Positions 52,050 through 60,966 of a DNA stretch of 64,000 bases are shown here, in pieces. Origin of the DNA: Dyadobacter subterraneus (GTDB lineage Bacteria; Bacteroidota; Bacteroidia; Cytophagales; Spirosomataceae); NCBI RefSeq assembly GCF_015221875.1, contig NZ_JACYGY010000001.1:4318501-4382500 (forward strand), written 5' to 3'. Each line of letters starts with the position of its first letter. Within the stretch, counting starts at the first letter, position 1. Both the position numbers and the translations under genes were made by a program. The notes beneath the pieces are model-generated. The model was given only the letters and a program-made list of their open reading frames with translations, made no database searches and was not told the DNA's origin.

Positions 52050-53300
52050 ATGGCCCTAATTCTAAAAAAGCATCAAGTCGGAATAGTTATATTTTCACTC
52101 TTTCTTTTTTCATTTCAGTCATCTGCACAGCGTATTTTTGTAAATACCATTGGAGGTGTAAACAGGAGCTTTCTTTATTATTCCAACAGCAGTACCAATG
52201 ACTACCGCAGCAGTAGGCCCGTTGTCATCATTTTGCATAAAAGTGGAGAAACGGCCCGGGAGGCTTTTGCAAAAACGGTATGGAAATATATAAAGGAACC
52301 AACGATTCTGATTTTCCCAAACGCCGTTAATAAGATCTGGGATTGCAAAGACGAAGCTTCGGCAGATCATGACATTGAGTTTTTAAAATTCATTCTTGAG
52401 GACACTTATAACAATTTTCACCACGACCGAAACCGGGTATTCATTTTCAGTGAAAAGAGCAGTGAATGTATTGCGCAAAAGTTCCGGCAAAAGTATCCTA
52501 AACTTTTAAACGATTACCAGACCTGGATACAGACAAATAAGAATGACAGTCTATCTGCACTGGGCAGTGTCCAAAGCCTGCTTGAAAAAACCGTCAAGAC
52601 AGACACTACCTATTCTTTATGGGATAACCCAGCGGTAAGAAAAAAGATGGATCCAATCGATTCTCTAAAGGAATACAGATTACATAACCGGGTGATATTG
52701 GAAGTCAGATACGGTGGTTTCGCGATGCTTGGCTCAGTTCATACAGGCATCACAGACGGAACCTATGCGAAGCTGTACAATGCCCACTCCTTTCTGGATA
52801 TACATCTTACCAAATGGATGAACGATTCGATTGCCTGGTTTATAGATATCGGAAGACTAAAGGTACCACAAACCCAGGAAACGACAGCAGGCGGAAGCTT
52901 GAGAACCGGTGGAGGTATGGTTATGCCGCTGACCATTGGTCTTAAATATGCGCTTCCCAGAGTCAGGGCCCACCCTTATTTTTTGCTGGGATCCGGCGTA
53001 GTCCAGGTATTGGTATTTGGTGGCAAAATGAGTCCCGGCGCGGTGAGCTCTGGCGCCAGGCCCAACCTGAATTCGGAAGTTAGAATGGTTTTTCATACCA
53101 CAATCGGCACCGGTATTGATCTTCGTTTTGCCAAGCGCTTCACGCTTGGCGCCAACCTTCGGTATATCCATTCCGCCAATTTCGAAAGTGCAGGAAAAGT
53201 CGACGCGATACGAGGTTTTAATCTGAATGTAGGCTTAGGCTACATCATTAATGCGAACAGTCTAAAAAAACTACCTTTTCCCCTTAGTAATAAAAAATGA
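52050..53300 (+). CDS. Fusion of a degenerate alpha/beta-hydrolase domain with an outer-membrane barrel
   Basis: A 416-residue exported protein (ATG 52050 chosen over 52014 because it gives signal peptide 1-26, FSLFLFSFQSSAQ). Residues 35-155 resemble a PHB-depolymerase/esterase-type alpha/beta hydrolase: VNRSFLYYSNSST, RPVVIILHKSG, DHDIEFLKFILEDTYNNF, NRVFIFSEKSSECIAQKF. The two expected active-site motifs are altered: HG is HK (63-64), and the GxSxG elbow reads SEKSS, with Lys136 at the nucleophile. Residues 220-415 are a membrane-type beta barrel (LEVRYGGFAMLGSVHTGI, LTIGLKYALPRVRAHPYFLLG, GFNLNVGLGYIINA). The stop overlaps the TonB receptor start by 4 bp. Confidence 0.75.
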   Translation: MALILKKHQVGIVIFSLFLFSFQSSAQRIFVNTIGGVNRSFLYYSNSSTNDYRSSRPVVIILHKSGETAREAFAKTVWKYIKEPTILIFPNAVNKIWDCKDEASADHDIEFLKFILEDTYNNFHHDRNRVFIFSEKSSECIAQKFRQKYPKLLNDYQTWIQTNKNDSLSALGSVQSLLEKTVKTDTTYSLWDNPAVRKKMDPIDSLKEYRLHNRVILEVRYGGFAMLGSVHTGITDGTYAKLYNAHSFLDIHLTKWMNDSIAWFIDIGRLKVPQTQETTAGGSLRTGGGMVMPLTIGLKYALPRVRAHPYFLLGSGVVQVLVFGGKMSPGAVSSGARPNLNSEVRMVFHTTIGTGIDLRFAKRFTLGANLRYIHSANFESAGKVDAIRGFNLNVGLGYIINANSLKKLPFPLSNKK

Positions 53301-55702
53301 GCAAGTATTTTATTTCCTTTTCACCAGGTGCTTACTGTGGCATTTTTCTGCTTGTCCTGGCTGCCGCTGCCACCGCTACCGCGCAAAACAAATTTACAAT
53401 CAGTGGAACAATGAAGGACAAAAGCAACGGAGAAACGCTTATTGGCGCTAGCATCTATGTGAAGCAGAGCCCATCATCGGGTGCTGTGACCAATGCTTAT
53501 GGTTTCTATTCCATCACCCTGCCACAAGGTTCTTACACCATAGAATATTCCTACATAGGTTATGATAAAATCGTAAAAGAATTGGTTCTAACCAGTAATC
53601 TCACCGCGAACATTGAACTGCCAGTTTCATCCAGGGTGCTGGATGAAGTCAAGATTGTGGATGAAAGCCGGATTTCGACTTCCCGCAACTTTGAAATGAG
53701 CGTCAATAAACTCGATATAAAAACCATCCAAAAACTTCCGGCGCTGATGGGTGAAGTGGATATAGTAAAAAGTCTGCAATTTTTACCAGGTGTTAGCCAG
53801 GTCGGTGAAGGTTCATCAGGATTTAATGTCAGAGGTGGCAGTGTCGGCCAGAATTTGGTGCTGCTTGACGAAGCACCGGTCTACAACTCCTCACATATGC
53901 TGGGATTCTTCTCGGTATTCAATCCCGACGCGGTAAAAGATGTAAAACTCTACAAAGGAGCTATCCCTTCGGAGTATGGAGGCCGGATCAGCTCAGTTTT
54001 GGATGTCAGATTAAAAGAAGGCAATAGTAAAAAAACGGAAGTCGATGGCGGCGTAGGTTTTATTTTCAGCAGACTCGCCGTTCAGGGACCACTGGTTAAG
54101 GATAAATCGTCCTATCTGATCGCAGTACGAAGATCCTACATAGATGGCCTTTCTACCCTTTTGACCAGCAACAACTTTGGACTGAACTTCTATGATATAA
54201 CGCTAAAAACCAATTACACATTAAACCAGAAGAACCGCTTGTATCTTTCCGGTTTTTTCGGCCGTGACAATTTTGGTCTTTCCGATGATGCCAAGTTCAA
54301 CTGGGGCAACAAATCTGGAACACTGCGTTGGAACACGGTACTGAACAGCAAATTATTTGCCAATGTTTCGGCGGTATTCAGCAATTATAATTACAACCTT
54401 GGTTTCAATCAGGATGAGAACAATAAATACAGCTGGAGCTCCGCAATCAGCAATTATGTATTAAAACCTGATTTCAGCTATTTCATCAATAGCAATTCAG
54501 AATTAAAATTCGGACTCGAGAGTTCTTACTATCAGTTCAACCCATCCAAAACGGTAGGAACAACCAATGGAGAAACTGTCGATAGCAGCCAGCCAAAAAA
54601 ATATGCACTGGAAATGGCCGGTTATGTCAGTCACCATTTAAAAGTGGGCTCAAAGCTGGAAGTGCAATATGGGGTTCGCTTTTCTTATTTTAACTATCTG
54701 GGACCAGGAACCGCCTATACCTACAACGACACCATCGCTGGCAGAAAGCGGACCGCTGTTGCCCAGCGCCAATACAAAAACGGGCAGTCCATCGCATCTT
54801 ACAATAATCCGGAGCCTAGATTGTCTTTCAAATATCAGATCAATGACCAGGCATCGATCAAAGCAAGTTTCAGCCACACGGCACAGTACGTGCATTTTAT
54901 TTCCAATACCAGCGCCTCTAATCCGCTAAATATCTGGACGCCAAGTACCAATAACATTAAACCGGCAGTGGGCAATCAGTACACGCTGGGCTATTTCACT
55001 GATCTTGGGCAGCGTGCTGAATATGAGTTTTCTGCTGAAACTTTTTACCGCAATACTACCAACGAGATTGATTACATCAATGGCGCCGAACTGCTCAATA
55101 ATGACCGTCTGGAGGGCGATTTGCTGAGTGGCAACGGAAGGGCCTATGGACTGGAACTTTATCTTCAAAAGAAAAAAGGGCTCATTACTGGATGGGTCAG
55201 CTACACACTAAGCCGCTCGGAATTAAAAGTAGATGGGATCAACAATGGGAAATGGTACCCTACCCGTTTTGACCAAACCCATAATTTAAAAGTTGTAGCC
55301 TCCTATACGATTAATCCGAAATGGTCCACGACAGCAGATTTTGCCTTTACAACAGGCACGCCTACCACTTACCCCAACCAGCGGTATCTTTCGCAGGGTA
55401 TCCTCATACCCTACAACACAACTAATGCACGCAATGACGCCCGCCTGACGCCCTACCATCGCCTTGACCTATCGCTGAGAATGGAAGGCAAAACACTTAA
55501 CAAAAAAGGTTTGGCAAGAAAAAACCATGACTTCTGGTTTTTTTCGATTTATAACGTGTACGGCCGTAAAAATGCCTTTTCCACTTATTTCTCCCAATCG
55601 ACCGACCGTGTAACTTCCTATCAGCCCATACAAACGCAGGCGCACCGGGTGTCGATCATTGGATCCATGGTGCCATCGGTCTCTTATAATTTTAAATTCT
55701 AA
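53297..55702 (+). CDS. TonB-dependent receptor
   Basis: An 801-residue outer-membrane transporter. Signal peptide 1-29 (ending ATATAQ), carboxypeptidase-regulatory-like domain about 32-115 (ISGTMKDKSNGETLIGASIYV, IEYSYIGYDKIVKEL), TonB plug about 125-235 (LPALMGEVDIVKSLQFLPGV, GFNVRGGSVGQNLVLLDEAPV, GGRISSVLDVRLKEG) and a 22-strand barrel to the C-terminal Phe (VPSVSYNFKF). The pairing with DUF4249 downstream instead of SusD is a common Bacteroidota arrangement. A TonB box is not evident. The ligand is unknown; siderophore, metal or small-molecule uptake are options. Confidence 0.92.
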   Translation: MSKYFISFSPGAYCGIFLLVLAAAATATAQNKFTISGTMKDKSNGETLIGASIYVKQSPSSGAVTNAYGFYSITLPQGSYTIEYSYIGYDKIVKELVLTSNLTANIELPVSSRVLDEVKIVDESRISTSRNFEMSVNKLDIKTIQKLPALMGEVDIVKSLQFLPGVSQVGEGSSGFNVRGGSVGQNLVLLDEAPVYNSSHMLGFFSVFNPDAVKDVKLYKGAIPSEYGGRISSVLDVRLKEGNSKKTEVDGGVGFIFSRLAVQGPLVKDKSSYLIAVRRSYIDGLSTLLTSNNFGLNFYDITLKTNYTLNQKNRLYLSGFFGRDNFGLSDDAKFNWGNKSGTLRWNTVLNSKLFANVSAVFSNYNYNLGFNQDENNKYSWSSAISNYVLKPDFSYFINSNSELKFGLESSYYQFNPSKTVGTTNGETVDSSQPKKYALEMAGYVSHHLKVGSKLEVQYGVRFSYFNYLGPGTAYTYNDTIAGRKRTAVAQRQYKNGQSIASYNNPEPRLSFKYQINDQASIKASFSHTAQYVHFISNTSASNPLNIWTPSTNNIKPAVGNQYTLGYFTDLGQRAEYEFSAETFYRNTTNEIDYINGAELLNNDRLEGDLLSGNGRAYGLELYLQKKKGLITGWVSYTLSRSELKVDGINNGKWYPTRFDQTHNLKVVASYTINPKWSTTADFAFTTGTPTTYPNQRYLSQGILIPYNTTNARNDARLTPYHRLDLSLRMEGKTLNKKGLARKNHDFWFFSIYNVYGRKNAFSTYFSQSTDRVTSYQPIQTQAHRVSIIGSMVPSVSYNFKF

Positions 55703-55714
55703 AAAACAACCTTT

Positions 55715-56647
55715 ATGATAGCAGCCATCCGCACTTTGGCAAGACCACTATGCTTACTGAGTATTCCGCTTTTGTGGGCTTGTGATGATGAAATCAATGT
55801 AAAAACTTCCTCGGCCGACTCAGTACTGAATATTGATGCCTGGATCAATAACAAACCCGAAACTCAGCACATTTACCTGACGCTTTCACAGGACTATTTT
55901 GACAATAAAAACCTTCCTCCGGTAGCTTCCGGGGCTTTGGTAACGGTTACAGACAACGAGGGCCATGTATTTAAATTCGCCGAAGACAGCACCAGTGTGA
56001 CAGGAGCTTACAGCTGGTATCCGGCCAAAGGGGAATTACTCGGTGCCGTAGGCAGAAGCTATACCTTAAAAGTAGTCTACAAGGGAGAAACATTTACCGC
56101 AACATCTGTGATGAACCGCGTTCCGATTGTCGACAGTCTTACTTTATCCTACCGGGAGGGACAAGGTATGTTGGACGATACTTACAGTGCAGAGTTTTGG
56201 GCAAAAGATCCGGCTGGCAAAGGAGACACCTACTGGATGAGAGGTTATAAAAACGGAAAACTGCTCAATAAAGCGAGTGAAATTACAACAGCCTATGATG
56301 CGGGGGTTTCTTCAGGCAGTGGCTTTGATGGGGTAACATTTATTTCACCAGTCAGGTTGGGGGTCAATGCAGATGACCTGGACAGCGATGACAGACCCGT
56401 TTCTCCTTTGGCAAACGGGGATTCAATCTATGTCGAGATCCATTCGATTAATCTTTCATCTTTTAATTATCTGGCTGAGGTCGTCTCACAGGCAGACCGG
56501 ATGGGCGGCATATCAGAGCTTTTCACCTCTGCTCCGCTGGCCAATGTCTCAACAAACATCGTCAATTCAAATAAGAATGGGTCAGCTGTGGTCGGGTATT
56601 TCAACGTGGCTGCAGTATCGGGACTGGGAAAAAAATTTTACTTCTGA
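55715..56647 (+). CDS. DUF4249 lipoprotein
   Basis: A 310-residue exported lipoprotein with lipobox LLWAC (Cys23). The DUF4249 region runs nearly the whole length: NIDAWINNKPETQHIYLTLSQ, GALVTVTDNEGHVFKF, GRSYTLKVVYKGETFTATSVMNRVP, and the C-terminal GYFNVAAVSGLGKKFYF. This family nearly always follows a TonB receptor of the type at 53297 and is thought to be its surface lipoprotein partner. It starts 12 bp after the receptor stop and is therefore in the same operon. Confidence 0.9.
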   Translation: MIAAIRTLARPLCLLSIPLLWACDDEINVKTSSADSVLNIDAWINNKPETQHIYLTLSQDYFDNKNLPPVASGALVTVTDNEGHVFKFAEDSTSVTGAYSWYPAKGELLGAVGRSYTLKVVYKGETFTATSVMNRVPIVDSLTLSYREGQGMLDDTYSAEFWAKDPAGKGDTYWMRGYKNGKLLNKASEITTAYDAGVSSGSGFDGVTFISPVRLGVNADDLDSDDRPVSPLANGDSIYVEIHSINLSSFNYLAEVVSQADRMGGISELFTSAPLANVSTNIVNSNKNGSAVVGYFNVAAVSGLGKKFYF

Positions 56648-56737
56648 TCAACTCCACCTGCCCTGGGAAAATTAACTGGCATTGTGCAACAAGACAGGCC
56701 GTTACCGGGTATTTACTACAAAAAATAAAACGCGAAT

Positions 56738-57859
56738 ATGTCCACCCCACTCAGACTGAAACTTACATCTGCCCGCTTTTTGTTGAATTACCGGTTTTGG
56801 CTGCATGTAACCGGGTGGCTGGCTTTTTTCGCATCTCCCCTGATTTTGCCCCTTCCAATTTTCAAACAGCTCCCTCAATATTATGTCAACTATCTGTTCA
56901 TTACCAGGACCTTTGTCAACCTGATGCTGATTGCTGTGTTTTATCTTAACCTGCACTATCTAACGCCTCAGTTATTATCGACAAAAAATTCATTTCGGTT
57001 CTTTTTATACCTGCCGTTACTGTTTGTGATGGTACTGCTACTGGATTATTTGTTGCTGCAGGCCGTCAGAGCAGACCTGCAAATGTACCTTTCCAGAACC
57101 GAAGGCAACGATCCTTTTTTACAAGAAATATTGGCAAATGATTTCCTGGCGCCGCGGCAGCTTTTGGCTAATCTGATCTTGTTTGCACTCATTGTCCTTT
57201 CAAGTTCGCTTTGGGCCGTTTTAACGGAAAGACTTGATCAGCAGCAATTCAATCAGCAGATACTTTATGAAAAGACCAGTGCGGAGCTGGCTGTCTTGCG
57301 TCTTCAGATCAGCCCTCATTTCCTCTTTAATACACTTAATAATATTCGATGGCTGGCCAGAATTAAATCCGACCAGGCTGAAACTTCGGTGATGGAACTG
57401 TCCGAGATTTTAAGATATATGCTCTACCAGGTAGTACATCACCAGGTAGCGCTCCTGGATGAGGTTACGAATCTGAAAAGATATGTAAATTTGCAGAAAC
57501 TAAGACTTCATCCTAAGGCACAGGTCCAATTCACCTGCGATAACTACGATCCGGACATTAAAATTGAACCGCTGCTCTTCATACCCTTTGTTGAAAATGC
57601 ATTTAAGTTCGGAATCCATTCCGAGGAACCTTCGAAGGTCGTGATCAATCTAAGCGTGAAAGGTTATGATTTGGTTTTTACCTGTACAAATCAGTATTTC
57701 GATTTCAAAGATGACGAGCTCATACAGGGAACAGGCCAGGGATTGTTGAATGTGCAAAGAAGGCTTGAACTTTACTATCCGAAGACACATACGCTGACAA
57801 TACGCGATGACCAAAAGTTTTTTTCTGTTGAACTAAGACTGAACCTGAAGCATGGATAA
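56738..57859 (+). CDS. LytS-type sensor histidine kinase
   Basis: A 373-residue membrane kinase. Four transmembrane helices (about 21-40, 52-72, 88-110, 140-162), phospho-acceptor His194 in LRLQISPHFLFNTLNNIRWL, N-box LLFIPFVENAFKFGIHS and G-box GTGQGLLNVQRRLELYYP. The start lies 90 bp after the DUF4249 stop, and the stop overlaps the regulator start by 8 bp. It is probably cotranscribed with the receptor genes, which would make the receptor operon encode its own sensor. Confidence 0.9.
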   Translation: MSTPLRLKLTSARFLLNYRFWLHVTGWLAFFASPLILPLPIFKQLPQYYVNYLFITRTFVNLMLIAVFYLNLHYLTPQLLSTKNSFRFFLYLPLLFVMVLLLDYLLLQAVRADLQMYLSRTEGNDPFLQEILANDFLAPRQLLANLILFALIVLSSSLWAVLTERLDQQQFNQQILYEKTSAELAVLRLQISPHFLFNTLNNIRWLARIKSDQAETSVMELSEILRYMLYQVVHHQVALLDEVTNLKRYVNLQKLRLHPKAQVQFTCDNYDPDIKIEPLLFIPFVENAFKFGIHSEEPSKVVINLSVKGYDLVFTCTNQYFDFKDDELIQGTGQGLLNVQRRLELYYPKTHTLTIRDDQKFFSVELRLNLKHG

Positions 57860-58568
57860 GATCAGATGTCTGGTAGTAGATGATGAACCATTTGCCCTGG
57901 AAATTTTGGCAGACGACATCGGTAAAATTGAAACCCTGGAACTGGTCAGAACATGCCGAAGTGCGCTGGATGCAAGAAGGGTGCTCGAATTTCAGGAATT
58001 CGACCTGATTTTTTTAGACATACAAATGCCAGGTCTGTCAGGTTTACAGCTGCTCTCACAAATGCAGAACCCGCCCATGGTCATTCTTACAACTGCTTTT
58101 GAGCAGTACGCGGTCAGGGCATTTGAGCTGAATGTCATCGATTATTTATTAAAACCAATTTCTTTTGAAAGACTTCTTGCCGCGACTGGTAAAGCGCTAT
58201 CACTTCATCAGCTGAGAATGCCGCAGCGAAAATCAGCAGAACAGCAGGGCGCTCTCTATGTAAAATCTGAGTACCAGACGGTTAAAATTCTATACTCGGA
58301 TATTCTTTATATCGAGGGACTTAAAGATTATGTTAAAATATTCACTATTTCAAGACCTGGCCCTGTGCTTACCCGGATGAACGTCAAAGGAATTTATGCC
58401 CTTTTGCCGGCAGACCGGTTCTGCCGGGTTCATCAGTCCTACATCGTTTCTATCGAAAAAATAGAGGCATTTCAAAAAAAGAAAATATGGGTAGCTCAAA
58501 AAGAGCTGCCCATTGGAAATCAGTTTACTGACAATCTAAAGTCTATTTACCAGTTCAAAAAAGAATAG
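57852..58568 (+). CDS. LytTR-family response regulator
   Basis: A 238-residue regulator with a receiver domain (VVDDEPFA, Asp56 in LIFLDIQMPGLSG, TTAFEQYA, YLLKPI) and LytTR domain (ALYVKSEYQTVKILYSDILYI, FCRVHQSYIVSIEKIEAF). It overlaps the kinase gene by 8 bp. Last gene of the operon from 52050. The third LytS/LytTR pair in the window. Confidence 0.92.
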   Translation: MDKIRCLVVDDEPFALEILADDIGKIETLELVRTCRSALDARRVLEFQEFDLIFLDIQMPGLSGLQLLSQMQNPPMVILTTAFEQYAVRAFELNVIDYLLKPISFERLLAATGKALSLHQLRMPQRKSAEQQGALYVKSEYQTVKILYSDILYIEGLKDYVKIFTISRPGPVLTRMNVKGIYALLPADRFCRVHQSYIVSIEKIEAFQKKKIWVAQKELPIGNQFTDNLKSIYQFKKE

Positions 58569-58598
58569 ACCTTAAGAATTTCCTCAGTATAAGAACGA

Positions 58599-59087
58599 TC
58601 ATTGCGGAGAAAAACCGCTTCCTACCCGTCCCGGCGGTGTCGCAAAAGGCATATTTTGACCGTTATTTTCCAGTTGTTTTTTCTTTGAGAGATAAATACC
58701 CCACTGCTTACTGGTCAATACCTTCGAGAGCTTACTGTCTTTATCCTCAGCCAGTGTATCAAAAGCCTTTTGGCTAAAAAGCAGCTGTTCTCTGGTTGGG
58801 CGGATGCCCTTTTTGATCAGATTGTCAATAATGTCCTGTTTTTTAAGCGCATGATCAAAGTTAATATCCTCCACCGGAGCAAGTTGCTGCGCTGTGAGCC
58901 TAAGTTTCTTTTTCATCCACTTGGTTTCCCTGCGTGCGGTTTCATCAGGAGTCTCGGTTTTATTTTCGGGAAATTCCAAGGGTGGAAAATTTCCGTCAGC
59001 CCCGCCCGGAGGCTGAGCCCTTCCCGTTTTGAATAAAGCAAGCACTAGACATAAAATGAGGATGCTTTTCAAGAAAGTAATTTGCAT
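58599..59087 (-). CDS. Small periplasmic LTxxQ-like protein
   Basis: A 162-residue exported protein. Signal peptide 1-24 (LILCLVLALFKTGRAQ), then a Pro/Gly/Glu-rich stretch and a helical region with LRLTAQQLAPVEDINFDHALKK and LSKVLTSKQWGIYLSKKKQLENN. The LTAQQ and LTSKQW repeats resemble the LTxxQ motif of Spy/CpxP-like periplasmic proteins, although this relationship is only suggestive. It lies convergent to the LytTR operon. An inverted repeat (GGAATGA 59106-59112, TCATTCC 59131-59137) lies just upstream. Confidence 0.65.
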   Translation of the reverse strand: MQITFLKSILILCLVLALFKTGRAQPPGGADGNFPPLEFPENKTETPDETARRETKWMKKKLRLTAQQLAPVEDINFDHALKKQDIIDNLIKKGIRPTREQLLFSQKAFDTLAEDKDSKLSKVLTSKQWGIYLSKKKQLENNGQNMPFATPPGRVGSGFSPQ

Positions 59088-59598
59088 ATAAGGCTGATAA
59101 TTTTAGGAATGATGGTTAATTTTTTTCCAGTCATTCCATAATACTGACACCACTGGCAAATTGTGGCCTTTTTTTTGTAGGTGCATAGATCAAGCCCTGT
59201 TCTGTATACAATCAGGCAGGATGATCAGACGGCTGGAAGCTTATCCAGGCAAACTTTGGGATGACTTTTGGGTACGGCTATTTTGAACGCAAAAAGAAAA
59301 AGCATACCTGAGACTAAATCATTTCAAGATGATTACAGTCTGTTATCTACACTTATGAATTGATTATAGACACAACTTCCTTTTTCGCAGCGGCTTTCTG
59401 TATTTGTAAGCAGTTCACTTCTGTCAGCGCCAGTTATAGGCCACAGAAATTAATCTAAAATTTCAATACACATTCAATATCAATTTTGCCATGAACGCAT
59501 ATCAGTATATAATGAACACAGGGTTCAAAACGGGCAGTTAATAAAGCCCGACCGATCATTGACACAATCAACCTTAGCACTAATCAACCTAAAAAAAC
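59088..59598. other. Intergenic region before the RND efflux operon
   Basis: 510 bp. Holds an inverted repeat (GGAATGA 59106-59112, TCATTCC 59131-59137) upstream of the LTxxQ-like gene, possibly its operator. No intact gene. No regulator of the efflux operon is encoded here. Confidence 0.4.
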
Positions 59599-60954
59599 AT
59601 GAAGTTCTGTTTAAAAGGAAAATGCATGATTTGCGCATTGACCTTCATGCCGCTGGCGTTCCAGGCAAAGTCCCAGAACCAGATGTTATCCCTTAAGGAC
59701 TGTATCCAGTATACTCTGCAGCATCATCCCAACACGGCAATTTACAGGTATTCCGCCCAGTCGGCCGCCGCTAAGATTAAAGAAAGTAAAGCTGCATTTC
59801 TTCCATCGGTCTCTGGCAGTTTAGGGCTGGATTACAACCTGAAACTTCAGACCAGTGTGATTCCCGCAGGCAGCTTCTCGCCAACAGAGACCAAACTGCA
59901 ATTGGGAAATAAGTTTAGTAACACGGCATCTATTCAGGCAGACCAAAATATTTTTGACAAAAGTGCTTCGATCGGCATCAAAACGTCGCAGGTAAATAAA
60001 GAGGTAGCGGATCTGAATCTATCCAAAGAAAATGAAAACCTTATTTACAATACGGCTTCGTCCTATTACCAAGCGCTTACGTATAAGGAGAAGGGGCGGC
60101 TACTGAAAGAAAGCGAAAAACAATATGAAACCATGGTAGGTATACTCAAAGTTCGTTATGAACAAGGTGTAGTCAAAAAGAGTGAATATGACCGTGGCAG
60201 GGTGAATTACAACAATGTGCAATCGGAAATACTGGCCAATAGCAATGCATACGATTTGGCAATCAATACATTAAAAAATAATATGGGTCTTCAACTCGAA
60301 GCACAAATCACCATAGCTGACAGCATCAGCAATGCGGATGTGAGCGGTTTGTCTCTACCGAAACAAAATGGCCTTGAAAGTAATAATTTAATTGACTTTC
60401 AGATCGATTTGAAAAATCTTGAATTAAAAAATCTGGATGTTCGCCAGAAGCAGGCCGCATTTCTTCCCACGTTTTCTATATACGGGAAGTATGGCGGTAA
60501 TGCGTACGGCACCCAATTTCTGCAGGCGCTGGGCAATTGGTTTGATTATTCAACCCTTGGCTTAAAGGCTACCATCCCGATCTTTAGCGGCTTTAAAAAG
60601 AAAAGTCAGCTGGCTCAGAGCCAATTCAGTTTCAGATCTCAGCAGCTCACCAATAAACTAAATCAGCAGACCTATAAACTGAACGTGGAAAATGCCGCCA
60701 GTGAAATTACCAGTACATATGTAAATCTTAGAAAGAACAAAGAAAATCTGATACTTGCCAAGGAGATGATGGACGCCTCAACGGTGGAATACAGGGAAGG
60801 CACCTCAACTTTGTCTTCCCTGCTGGACGCTGATTATTCTTACAAGGAAGCAAGAACCAACTATACGACCACCCTTCTTGATTATCTGAAAGCCCAGTTG
60901 AGCTACTATAAAAATACCGGAACCATCTCACGATTTGTAGAAGAACTTAAATAA
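59599..60954 (+). CDS. TolC-family outer-membrane efflux channel
   Basis: A 451-residue outer-membrane factor. Signal peptide about 1-25 (ICALTFMPLAFQAKSQ), then the two OEP repeats of alternating helices and short barrel strands: LKDCIQYTLQHHPNTAIYRY, the first repeat to about 230, and a second repeat starting around SNNLIDFQIDLKNLELK. It ends in a helical hairpin (SSLLDADYSYKEARTNYTTT, AQLSYYKNTGTISRFVEELK). First gene of an RND operon; 12 bp separate it from the adaptor. Confidence 0.92.
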   Translation: MKFCLKGKCMICALTFMPLAFQAKSQNQMLSLKDCIQYTLQHHPNTAIYRYSAQSAAAKIKESKAAFLPSVSGSLGLDYNLKLQTSVIPAGSFSPTETKLQLGNKFSNTASIQADQNIFDKSASIGIKTSQVNKEVADLNLSKENENLIYNTASSYYQALTYKEKGRLLKESEKQYETMVGILKVRYEQGVVKKSEYDRGRVNYNNVQSEILANSNAYDLAINTLKNNMGLQLEAQITIADSISNADVSGLSLPKQNGLESNNLIDFQIDLKNLELKNLDVRQKQAAFLPTFSIYGKYGGNAYGTQFLQALGNWFDYSTLGLKATIPIFSGFKKKSQLAQSQFSFRSQQLTNKLNQQTYKLNVENAASEITSTYVNLRKNKENLILAKEMMDASTVEYREGTSTLSSLLDADYSYKEARTNYTTTLLDYLKAQLSYYKNTGTISRFVEELK

Positions 60955-60966
60955 TACAATCATTCA

